Below, in pieces: positions 1 to 7,268 of a DNA stretch of 16,197 bases. This DNA comes from Gemmatimonadales bacterium UBA1120. Lineage in GTDB: Bacteria; Gemmatimonadota; Gemmatimonadetes; Longimicrobiales; Gaopeijiaceae. The stretch lies in NCBI GenBank assembly GCA_002313925.1, contig DCAZ01000038.1, forward strand, positions 2,095 through 18,291, in the 5' to 3' direction. Below the pieces are notes generated by a model. It searched no databases. It was not told the origin of the DNA and saw nothing but the letters and a program-made list of their open reading frames with translations. Every line of letters begins with the position of its first letter. The first letter of the stretch is position 1. Made by a program: the position numbers and the translations under genes.

Positions 1-50
1 GAATATCCCTACCGACTTGCCTTGCCGAAAATAATTGCAAGACACCCTTG

Positions 51-3000
51 ATGGTCGTCCATGAGCATATGAGTGTCACGTCCGGTTCCAGCATACCTCA
101 TCTAATCCATGCTTTAGCCTCGGAAGCTGACCGCAACCCGATTGCGCGAAAGCTTATCGTAGTTCCTACGTTTGGAATGGGTCGTGAGTTGTTGCGCCGC
201 CTATCCCTAGAGCGCATCGGTTGGGCAGGATTTGAGATCACGACTCCACATACCTTGGCGCTTCAATTGGCGCGCCTAGGCTTAGATCGTGAATCCTTGA
301 GGACCCTGGATGCATTTGAGCAACAATCCGTCCTCGACGAAGCCCTCGATCTTTCTATCTCTTCGGGAGATGCTACGCTAGGAAATCTCAGTGAAGGAGT
401 GGGTCTCCGTGAGAAGGTCTACGGAGCTGTATCAGCGCTGCGTATGGCGGGCATCGAAGCCAGCGCCCTAGAGTTAGCTCGACTCACGACCCTTTCGAAA
501 CGCTTGTTTTTGTTACAGATGCTCAAGCACTATGAAAGGCTGCTCTACGAGCGTCGACAAGCCGATAGTGCACTGATTTTCCAACTTGCGTTAGACGCGT
601 TGGAGACAGAAGGAAACCAGTTACCGTCACTGCTGGGAGCGGATAGGCTGGTCCTTACGCCTGGATTAACAACGAGAGGGCTTACTGGCCGACTACTAGC
701 TGGCCTACAGACCCGAGGTGCTTCAGTTCTCGAAACCGATCCGGTAGTGGGTATCGATACCCCTGACGGGATTCTCTGGAATCGCCATACCGAGCCGGAA
801 CCGTACTCATATCTGCATGCACCTGCTGCCTTGCCTGCTGATGTTACCAGTCCAGAGGTGGAGATATTTCGGGCTGCTTCGATTACCGATGAGCTTCGGG
901 AAGTTCTGCGAAGAATCGTAGAGCGTGGACTACGTTGGGATGAGGTGGAGATCATCGCGACTGAGCCCGCCAAGTATGGGTCTGCCCTCCATTCTGTTTC
1001 GACTCAACTTGGGATCCCAGTCACTTATGCTGTGGGCTTGCCGATCGAGAGAACCCGCACGGGCCGTGTTGTAAAAGCCTATCTGGATTGGATTGAAGAG
1101 GGCTTCCAAGCAGACCTGATACGGCGCCTTCTTGAAGCCGGTGATCTGCGACCGAGACAAGTTCAGGATGGTCCCTCGGCATTGGATCTTTCTCGTCGTT
1201 TTCGCTCTCTGCGAATCGGCTGGGGTCGCGAGCGATATTTTACCCAGCTCCGTTCAGCAATCGACGGTATCGATTGGCTGAGGCCGAGAAGATTAGAGTC
1301 AGAGCAGGACTTTGAGCAGCGTTGCAAGAAGACACGAAACGAGTTGGAAGCCTTGCGCGGAATCCTTTTCCCACCGCTAAAAGCTACACCGAGAGTACCT
1401 GATCGTTTTGGCCAAGATGGAAAGCCAATCTCTCCTGCGGAACTTGCGCAGGGGCTTCGCTCATTCTTGAGACGAGTCCCCATTGTTGAAGGACCGGATA
1501 GCAGTGCACACAAGGAGATTGATGAATTCCTCGAGCGAATAGAGGCCACACTACAGAGGCGGACAAACTTCCGGGCAGCGGTGACGATTCTCAGGCGTCG
1601 CCTCAGAGTCCATGTGCAAGCTTATGGGGTGGGGGTATCCGAAAACTCCGGTGAGTCTAGGACTACGGCGTCTTCGGGCGGCCATCTCCATTTATCGGAT
1701 CTTGAGCACGGAGGTTTCACTGGGAGACGAGCGGTATTCTTCGTGGGTGCTGATACAGAGCATTTGCCGGGCAAAATCACTCAGGACCCAGTTCTGGTTG
1801 ACGGAGACCGCCGCATATTGGGTGCGGGACTTCCTACTTCGACTGAACTGCTACGAGAGCGTGTATTCTCACTCGCTGCCTTAATCGCCCGTCTAAAGTG
1901 TGCCCATCTGACCATGAGCTATACGGCCTGGGACGCTGTTCAGTCTCAGGTAGTAGGCCCCTCGACGACCTTACTACAGTTGCTTCGGCTTTCGCAGTCT
2001 GACCCCCATTTGACTTTCCAAGATCTAGACCAGGCTTTGGGTGATATCATTTGCCGAGTCCCCAAATCTGGTCGCCCATTGTTGGACGTAGATGATATCT
2101 GGCTATCTGAACTAGGATCAGGCGAAGTGATGCGGCGCGGTGAGCAGAGCATCCTAGAAGCTTTCCCCGGGTTGAATGCGGGAGTCACAAAAGAGCGTGA
2201 GCGAGGTGGTGAGCCAGGGTACGTGCACGGTGCCATTGTCCCCAGGCCATCCGCTCTGGATCCGAGGCGAAACGAGGACATCGTGCTATCCCCGAGTCGG
2301 CTTGAGGGTCTAGGGACATGTCCACTCAGGTATCTGCACTCGTCAGTGCTTCGCTTGATACCACCGGATGATTACGAATTCAATCCGGATCGGTGGCTTG
2401 ATCCTCGCAGAAAAGGACGACTGCTCCACGAGGTTTTCGAACAGGCCCTATCTAAAGCGAAAGAAAGCAATTTGGAACATAGCGACAGGGCTTTTGAAGA
2501 ACTCGCACTTGAAAGACTCCACTTCGAAGTGGAGCAGTCGAAGAAGGAAGTACCTGCGCCAGGAGAAGACGCCGTCAGCCGGGAACTCGCCAGCCTTGAG
2601 GATGACGTGCGATCCTTTGTCAGAATGGTGAGGAAGGAGGGAGCGCCATGGGAGGAGCTTGAGTTCGGCTTTGGGATGGGTGGTGAGACACCCGTGTCGA
2701 TCGAAGTCGAAGGTGGTTCCATCCAGCTTCGGGGTATGATCGACCGCTTAGATTGTCCAGGCGGTGATTTGGAACTTGAGGGGATTCGGGTCATCGATTA
2801 TAAGACTGGCCGTAATACTCGCGATTTCAGGGAAGGGACGGGTGTGTTCAACGGTGGTCGCCGTCTCCAGCTTGGCCTTTACGCGCTTGCGGTTGAGGAG
2901 CGCCTTAGTCGACCGGTCGAGACTGGCGAGTACCACTATCCGACGCGTGGTGGCCAAAACGAGCTTTTTTCATTCGAAAGGAATGAGTTAGAAGGGATTG

Positions 3001-3227
3001 GCTCACTGGTGGGCCATATGCTTCAGGGAGTGGCGGAGGGGCGTTTCATTCCGACCCAGGATAAAGAAGACTGCAGCTACTGCGACTACTCTGAAGTGTG
3101 CAGAGTCGAAAAATCTGACTACGGTGGTGTTACATCGTCGCCTCTCGCAGAGTGGTCCGAAAAACATTTGGAGCATCCTGCTCTCACTCCTCTCAAGGAG
3201 GTTCGTGAGTTCGAAGATGAGGGCTAA
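51..3227 (+). CDS. addB: AddB-like subunit of a helicase-nuclease, PD-(D/E)XK nuclease with Fe-S cysteines
   Basis: This is probably the AddB-type subunit of the cytoplasmic AddAB complex, which resects double-strand breaks for RecA recombination. The 1058-residue length fits. The C-terminus has a complete RecB-like nuclease: H793 (GRLLHEVF), D898 (MIDRLD), and D916 with K918 (VIDYKTG), followed by a Q-x-x-LY segment. Four cysteines frame it: C757 (LGTCPLRYLH) and C1008, C1011, C1017 (C-x2-C-x5-C). This is the iron-sulfur staple known from AddB. No Walker A is visible. The N-terminal position where one would sit reads SGSSIPHLI, without the GKT/S, so this chain is probably not the motor and depends on AddA, encoded about 4 kb downstream. 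The start is uncertain: an in-frame TTG at 48, ATG 51 and ATG 69 are all possible, and none has a clear ribosome binding site. The stop overlaps the stop of the opposing dehydratase gene by 4 bases. Confidence 0.85.
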   Translation: MVVHEHMSVTSGSSIPHLIHALASEADRNPIARKLIVVPTFGMGRELLRRLSLERIGWAGFEITTPHTLALQLARLGLDRESLRTLDAFEQQSVLDEALDLSISSGDATLGNLSEGVGLREKVYGAVSALRMAGIEASALELARLTTLSKRLFLLQMLKHYERLLYERRQADSALIFQLALDALETEGNQLPSLLGADRLVLTPGLTTRGLTGRLLAGLQTRGASVLETDPVVGIDTPDGILWNRHTEPEPYSYLHAPAALPADVTSPEVEIFRAASITDELREVLRRIVERGLRWDEVEIIATEPAKYGSALHSVSTQLGIPVTYAVGLPIERTRTGRVVKAYLDWIEEGFQADLIRRLLEAGDLRPRQVQDGPSALDLSRRFRSLRIGWGRERYFTQLRSAIDGIDWLRPRRLESEQDFEQRCKKTRNELEALRGILFPPLKATPRVPDRFGQDGKPISPAELAQGLRSFLRRVPIVEGPDSSAHKEIDEFLERIEATLQRRTNFRAAVTILRRRLRVHVQAYGVGVSENSGESRTTASSGGHLHLSDLEHGGFTGRRAVFFVGADTEHLPGKITQDPVLVDGDRRILGAGLPTSTELLRERVFSLAALIARLKCAHLTMSYTAWDAVQSQVVGPSTTLLQLLRLSQSDPHLTFQDLDQALGDIICRVPKSGRPLLDVDDIWLSELGSGEVMRRGEQSILEAFPGLNAGVTKERERGGEPGYVHGAIVPRPSALDPRRNEDIVLSPSRLEGLGTCPLRYLHSSVLRLIPPDDYEFNPDRWLDPRRKGRLLHEVFEQALSKAKESNLEHSDRAFEELALERLHFEVEQSKKEVPAPGEDAVSRELASLEDDVRSFVRMVRKEGAPWEELEFGFGMGGETPVSIEVEGGSIQLRGMIDRLDCPGGDLELEGIRVIDYKTGRNTRDFREGTGVFNGGRRLQLGLYALAVEERLSRPVETGEYHYPTRGGQNELFSFERNELEGIGSLVGHMLQGVAEGRFIPTQDKEDCSYCDYSEVCRVEKSDYGGVTSSPLAEWSEKHLEHPALTPLKEVREFEDEG

Positions 3228-4195
3228 GCCAGAGGCGGAATATCACCTTCGAGGATTGTCTTGAGGACAACTGGGTCGAGATTTCCACCAGATACAACCG
3301 CGACCACTTTACCTTGCCCGGCCATTCCTGTCAGAGCTGCGGCAACTGAAGCGCCTCCAGCCCCCTCGGCTACCAGATGAGCGTGGGAGACCAGGGTTTG
3401 GATGGCATGGCAGATCTCTTTCACAGAGACGACGATAGACCCATCGAGCAGTGATGACGCCATAGGCCACATTTCAGGAAGAACGCCCTTGCCTCCGATT
3501 CCATCGATGAATGTTGGAGTTCTCTCTACCTCGACGGCTCCACCAGCTTCAAGAGAGGCCGCAAGCGGTGCCGCCGTTTCCACTTCTGCCGCGAACACTT
3601 GAATATCCGACCGCAGTGCTTTCAAAGCTGAGGCGATACCACAAGACAGGCCCCCGCCTCCGTAGGGCACGATGACAGCGTCCACGTCGGGAAGCTCTTC
3701 GAGTATCTCAAGGGCAACAGTTCCATTGCCTGCGATTACCGCAGGGTCACTCACCGGGTGCACGAAGAAGCCTTCTTCCAGGGGGTGTCCGTGATCACGA
3801 ATGACGGACCACCACTCATCGAATGGCACTGGTACAGCGGTGGCCCCTAATCGTGCAATGGCTGTGAGCTTGGTTTGGGGTGCGGTTTCCGGGACTATCA
3901 CGCGACATGGAATGCCACGCTGCCGAGCATTAAAGGCGACTCCCTGTGCCATGTTTCCTGCGCTGCCGGTGTAGACGCCCCGCTGCAATTCATCCTGATC
4001 TGCGAGGGCCATCGCGTTAGCTGCTCCTCTGATCTTGAAGGACCCGATCGGTTGTAGACATTCCGCTTTCAACCAAATCTCACACGGAGCATCCGGTATA
4101 TTCAGTGGGAGTAACGGAGTCTTGATCGCAACTCCTGCAATCCGATTCCTGGCTTCTTCGATAGAGGTGAGCGATATCGGAGCTATCGGATCCAT
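3224..4195 (-). CDS. PLP-dependent threonine/serine dehydratase-like enzyme (fold type II)
   Basis: This 323-residue cytosolic protein belongs to the tryptophan-synthase-beta/threonine dehydratase superfamily. Known members deaminate threonine or serine to 2-oxo acids, or racemise serine. The Schiff-base lysine is K54 in GSFKIRGA. The substrate-carboxylate loop is SAGNMAQG (78-85), and the phosphate-binding glycine loop is GGGGL (179-183). A VVSGGN segment near the C-terminus is the usual PLP-pyridine contact region. There is no ACT regulatory domain, so it resembles catabolic or racemase-type enzymes more than biosynthetic IlvA. The loop reads GNM where most threonine dehydratases have GNH, so substrate should not be assumed. 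Start ATG 4195 is supported by a GAGGTGA-type ribosome binding site just upstream. The gene is divergent from the aconitase X genes across a 141-base gap and convergent with addB, overlapping it by 4 bases. Family assignment is firm; the reaction is inferred. Confidence 0.85.
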   Translation of the reverse strand: MDPIAPISLTSIEEARNRIAGVAIKTPLLPLNIPDAPCEIWLKAECLQPIGSFKIRGAANAMALADQDELQRGVYTGSAGNMAQGVAFNARQRGIPCRVIVPETAPQTKLTAIARLGATAVPVPFDEWWSVIRDHGHPLEEGFFVHPVSDPAVIAGNGTVALEILEELPDVDAVIVPYGGGGLSCGIASALKALRSDIQVFAAEVETAAPLAASLEAGGAVEVERTPTFIDGIGGKGVLPEMWPMASSLLDGSIVVSVKEICHAIQTLVSHAHLVAEGAGGASVAAALTGMAGQGKVVAVVSGGNLDPVVLKTILEGDIPPLA

Positions 4196-4199
4196 AGCC

Positions 4200-4206
4200 T
4201 CACCTC
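4200..4206 (-). promoter_or_regulatory. Ribosome binding site of the PLP-dependent dehydratase
   Basis: Read on the minus strand, GAGGTGA lies 4 bases before ATG 4195 and is embedded in the repetitive purine stretch GGTGAGGTGAGG (4209-4198). It matches the anti-Shine-Dalgarno complement well and decides the start codon. Confidence 0.6.
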
Positions 4207-4336
4207 ACCGTTACAGTTCATCTAATCCGCACTCCTGGTCGAATAGGGAGTTCATGCTAACGATGGCCACTAAAACTCTTCAACCGCAATAATAAGATGC
4301 TGTGGCGTTGATGACCCGAGGTGTGTAGCCTCCCGT

Positions 4337-5599
4337 ATGACTTTGCACCTCACAACTGAAGAGCGGGCGCTTCTCGCAGGCGATCATGGAGAGGCAGTCT
4401 CCCTAGCGATGCGAATTCTTGTCTCCGCAGCAGAACTACTTGGTGCACAAGCTCTTGTTCGCATTACCTCTGCGCACATCGATGGCTGCCTCCACCACGG
4501 AGACGGAGGTGTCGAATTTGCGGAAAAATTGGTGGCTACTGGTGGACGAGTTGTTGTCCCGACCACCTTGAATGTTGGTGCATTAGACCTTCTGCATCCA
4601 GATACAGTGAGGGCGGACCCATCGAAACTTGCAATGGCGCGCAGGCAGATGGACGCCTACGTCTCGATGGGTGCCGAGCCGACATTTACTTGCGCCCCAT
4701 ACCAGATCGGACACCAACCGGCGTTTGGTGAACAAGTGGCATGGGGAGAGTCGAACGCAATCGCGTTTGCCAACTCAGTGCTTGGAGCGCGCACAGAGCG
4801 ATATGGGGATTTTTTGGACGCGTGCTGTGCTCTGGCGGGACGAGCACCGTTACACGGCCTGCACATCGAAGAGAACCGCCAGGCCACCGTTATAGTTGAT
4901 ACGACAAATGTGCCGGATGCGCTGAAAGATCAGGATGTATTCTACCCGGTATTGGGAAGTTGGTTGGGGCTTGAGGTGGGCAGAGAGGTTTCGGTCATTA
5001 TCGGCTTGCCGTCGACAGTCAGCAGGGACCAGCTCAAGGCGCTAGGGGCTTCCGCCGCATCAACGGGAGCGGTGGCACTGTTCCATGTTGCGGGAGTGAC
5101 ACCAGAGGCGCCAAGCCTGGATGCAGTGGTAAGCAAGACCCAGTCCGTAGATCGAATTAAACTCACGGCTGATATGGTGAAGGGAGCCCTAAAACGGCTC
5201 TCGACTACTGATACCGTAGAGAGGATCGACGCAGTGGCGGTGGGTAGCCCCCATTTCTCGATTACAGAATTTGAGGCCTTACTTACCCTTGTGCGTGGTC
5301 GGCGTATGGCTGTTCCATTCTATGCCTGCACCGCTCGTGCTACCCTCCAGGAGCTTGAGGTGAGGGGTGACTTGCTCCAACTCCAGGAGGCAGGCGTAGA
5401 GATCGTTGCAGATACCTGCGTCGTCGTAACTCCAATATTGCGGGAGAGTGGGGGGGTCTTGATGACGAATTCGGGCAAGTTCGCTCACTACGCACCATCG
5501 AACACCGGCTACGAGGTCATATACGGGAGTCTTGAGGACTGTGTTGAATCAGCCGCCACTGGTTTAGTGGCTCGAACAGAGGCGATCTGGTCTTGGTAG
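4337..5599 (+). CDS. Aconitase X catalytic (large) subunit, DUF521 family
   Basis: This 420-residue protein is the large subunit of a two-subunit aconitase X (AcnX type II). Characterised bacterial AcnX enzymes dehydrate cis-3-hydroxy-L-proline to delta-1-pyrroline-2-carboxylate; an archaeal branch dehydrates mevalonate 5-phosphate. Hallmarks are SAHIDGCLHHGDGG (45-58), PTTLNVG (75-81), TFTCAPYQ with C119, WGESNAIAFANSVLGART (136-153) and MTNSGKFAHY (376-385). Several conserved cysteines (C51, C119 and others) are candidate iron-sulfur ligands, but I cannot assign them from one sequence. The downstream gene encodes the matching swivel subunit and overlaps this one by 7 bases, indicating translational coupling. 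The start is ATG 4337. A GAGGTG lies 13 bases upstream, rather far, but no other in-frame start is visible close by. A G7 run at 5450-5456 sits in frame. The family is clear. Hydroxyproline catabolism is inferred, and no pyrroline-2-carboxylate reductase is seen in the window. Confidence 0.88.
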   Translation: MTLHLTTEERALLAGDHGEAVSLAMRILVSAAELLGAQALVRITSAHIDGCLHHGDGGVEFAEKLVATGGRVVVPTTLNVGALDLLHPDTVRADPSKLAMARRQMDAYVSMGAEPTFTCAPYQIGHQPAFGEQVAWGESNAIAFANSVLGARTERYGDFLDACCALAGRAPLHGLHIEENRQATVIVDTTNVPDALKDQDVFYPVLGSWLGLEVGREVSVIIGLPSTVSRDQLKALGASAASTGAVALFHVAGVTPEAPSLDAVVSKTQSVDRIKLTADMVKGALKRLSTTDTVERIDAVAVGSPHFSITEFEALLTLVRGRRMAVPFYACTARATLQELEVRGDLLQLQEAGVEIVADTCVVVTPILRESGGVLMTNSGKFAHYAPSNTGYEVIYGSLEDCVESAATGLVARTEAIWSW

Positions 5600-6000
5600 A
5601 GGGGCGTGTGCTTATACCGGGTAACGCTGAGGGACGGTTACTCAGACTTCAGTCCCCTATCAGCCTTTGGGGTGGTATTGACCCGGTGAGCGGGGTAGTG
5701 ATAGACCCGAGGCATCCCGACCATGGAGTAAGTATCAGCGGGACCGTTCTAGCTATGCCTGGAGCGGTGGGATCAAGTTCTTCTAGCGCGGTCATGCTCG
5801 AATTGCTCCGGGAAGGTGCCGCACCCGCAGCGATACTCATGGCGCGTGCGGATGCGATTCTGGCTATCGGAATTTTCGTCAGCGTAGAGTTGGGGTACCC
5901 AACGTGCCCTGTCCTGGAAGTTGAACTGAGTGCACTCGATGGTACTCCTCAAGGCACATTACTCAGGGTAACCTCAGAGGGTCGGGTTATAAGGCCTTAG
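5593..6000 (+). CDS. Aconitase X swivel (small) subunit, DUF126 family
   Basis: This 135-residue protein is the small, swivelling domain that completes the active site of AcnX with the large subunit just upstream. The family signature is clear: ISLWGGIDPVSGVVIDPRHP (23-42), then GTVLAMPGAVGSSSSSAV (50-67). The serine-rich loop (60-65) carries the residue equivalent to the catalytic serine of aconitases. The likely start is TTG 5593, inside the last codons of the large-subunit gene, with AGAGG at 5578-5582 as a possible ribosome binding site. GTG 5608 is an alternative but would trim the first beta strand. The two subunits are separate here, whereas AcnX type I proteins are fused. The stop codon overlaps the stop of the opposing dipeptidase gene by 4 bases (TTAG at 5997-6000). 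Confidence 0.87.
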   Translation: MVEGRVLIPGNAEGRLLRLQSPISLWGGIDPVSGVVIDPRHPDHGVSISGTVLAMPGAVGSSSSSAVMLELLREGAAPAAILMARADAILAIGIFVSVELGYPTCPVLEVELSALDGTPQGTLLRVTSEGRVIRP

Positions 6001-7160
6001 TTAAAGCCGGTTCTTCCTCCGTCCAGCTCTTCATAAGTCTTGGTAGACGGTGGGCGCTCTCGCTGCAGTCGCATTGCTACCGCTTCCGTCTCACGCATGA
6101 CCCGGAGAAGGTTCTCACCTGCGAGTTTGGAGAGTTCTTCGTCCGTCCATCCTCTGCGTGCCAACTCCATGAACAAAACAGGGAAGGTCGAAACATCTTC
6201 CAAGCCTTCCACATACGTGGGGATTCCGTCGAAGTCCGAACCTATGCCGACATGATTGATTCCAGCTACTGTGCGGATGTGTTCTATATGGTCAGCGACG
6301 TCCGAGATGCTTGCGACGGAATCATCGGCACTGATATACGGTGGATAGAAGACCTGCATCACGACCCCACCATTCTCCGTGAGCCGCCTCAGGATAGAAT
6401 CGGGAACATTGCGGGGATGGTCAGCAAGTGCCTGTGCGCCCGCATGGGAGAAAATGACCGGCGCTTCTGCGAGGTTGAGCGCATCACTCATAGTCGCCGG
6501 CGATGTATGAGCTAGATCAACGAGCATACCCATTCGGTTCATTTCCCTGACGACCTCCTCACCGAAAGGCGAGAGCCCATCATTGACAACTTCATCGGTA
6601 CTGGAATCTGCCCAATCGGTATTAGAAAAGTGTGTCAGGCCCATATAGCGGACACCAGCGCGGTAGAATGCTCTTAGGGCACCAAGCGAGTTTTCAATAA
6701 CATGTCCACCCTCTATACCCAGTAGCGAAGCGATTCTGCCCGCTCCAAAGATACGTTGGATGTCGGATGTGCTGCCTGCAAACTCGAGTTCGTCCGGGTA
6801 CGTCTCAAAGAGCCGGTGAGCAATATCGATTTGTTCTAGCTGCTGCTTTGCTGGTGCTGGGTCCTCGACGTTCACGTGCACTGACCAGAACTGAGCGCCC
6901 ACCAGACCTTGGCGTAGCCTCGGAATGTCGGTATCCCCGCTGGTGGCCTGTCTCAGATCGTATAAGCCCACATCACCTTCAGGTGTCTGAATATCCCGGA
7001 TCTGTCCCGGAAGGTCATTGTGCCCGTCGATCAGGGGTACCCGGGATAGGATCCGCTCGATTCGTTGTGTGAGAGTCTCCTGGGCGCTTGCCGGCATGAG
7101 ATTGAGTGAGAGAGCGATCAGGGATAGTACTAGGATCGGTACTTGCTTGAGCACGTGCAT
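5997..7160 (-). CDS. Exported M19 (membrane/renal-type) dipeptidase
   Basis: This 387-residue zinc dipeptidase of peptidase family M19 hydrolyses dipeptides, in some members including D-amino-acid dipeptides. A hydrophobic signal peptide (1-26) ends ASA, with Gln27 next, so the enzyme should act in the periplasm or outside the cell. No lipobox cysteine is seen. The binuclear zinc set is complete: H47 and D49 (DGHND), E150 (GIEGGH), H218 (LVDLAHTSP) and H239 (FSHAGAQ), with D309 in GIGSDFDG as the catalytic-site aspartate. ATG 7160 is chosen because AGGAGG lies 7 bases upstream and the signal peptide begins there. A longer open frame to 7226 would add a non-signal leader. The gene is divergent from addA across a 108-base gap and convergent with the aconitase X small subunit. 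A role in peptide scavenging is inferred; M19 substrate cannot be read from motifs. Confidence 0.9.
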   Translation of the reverse strand: MHVLKQVPILVLSLIALSLNLMPASAQETLTQRIERILSRVPLIDGHNDLPGQIRDIQTPEGDVGLYDLRQATSGDTDIPRLRQGLVGAQFWSVHVNVEDPAPAKQQLEQIDIAHRLFETYPDELEFAGSTSDIQRIFGAGRIASLLGIEGGHVIENSLGALRAFYRAGVRYMGLTHFSNTDWADSSTDEVVNDGLSPFGEEVVREMNRMGMLVDLAHTSPATMSDALNLAEAPVIFSHAGAQALADHPRNVPDSILRRLTENGGVVMQVFYPPYISADDSVASISDVADHIEHIRTVAGINHVGIGSDFDGIPTYVEGLEDVSTFPVLFMELARRGWTDEELSKLAGENLLRVMRETEAVAMRLQRERPPSTKTYEELDGGRTGFN

Positions 7161-7167
7161 AGGATTT

Positions 7168-7173
7168 CCTCCT
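7168..7173 (-). promoter_or_regulatory. Strong ribosome binding site of the M19 dipeptidase
   Basis: On the minus strand this reads AGGAGG, 7 bases before ATG 7160. It is the best Shine-Dalgarno in the window. It fixes the dipeptidase start and shows that the host uses canonical ribosome binding sites. Confidence 0.75.
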
Positions 7174-7236
7174 GGTGGTCGGGAAAAGTGATCTCCGTTC
7201 CGTATCTGTGCCAGGTTGGAAGGCATTGGTCACTTT

Positions 7237-7252
7237 CCCGGCGGTATCCGGG
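7237..7252. repeat. Small GC-rich inverted repeat in the dipeptidase/addA divergent region
   Basis: CCCGG (7237-7241) and CCGGG (7248-7252) form a perfect 5-bp inverted repeat around a 6-base centre. It ends 16 bases before the proposed addA ATG, so in an addA transcript it would form a hairpin just ahead of the start. It could also be an operator half-site pair. It is short enough to be chance. Confidence 0.25.
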
Positions 7253-7268
7253 CACGCAGATTTGCGCG

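Noticed and set aside
545..973. Long minus-strand open frames inside addB and other genes
   Set aside because: They are compositional shadows of the plus-strand coding frames, with Ser/Arg-rich translations, no recognisable domains and no ribosome binding sites.
4196..4336. Promoters in the dehydratase/aconitase X divergent region (TAATAA, TAAGAT boxes)
   Set aside because: A-T-rich -10-like hexamers exist, but no acceptable -35 lies 16-18 bases upstream. A divergent promoter must exist here, but I cannot place it.
5450..5456. G7 homopolymer in the aconitase X large-subunit gene as a phase-variation or frameshift site
   Set aside because: The reading frame and family motifs continue correctly on both sides, and a single 7-base run in a housekeeping-type enzyme is weak evidence.
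7143..7268. Upstream in-frame extension of the addA-like gene to TTG 7143 or GTG 7188
   Set aside because: The added residues do not resemble an AddA N-terminus, and the longer version crosses the dipeptidase ribosome binding site and start. ATG 7269 gives a normal distance to Walker A.
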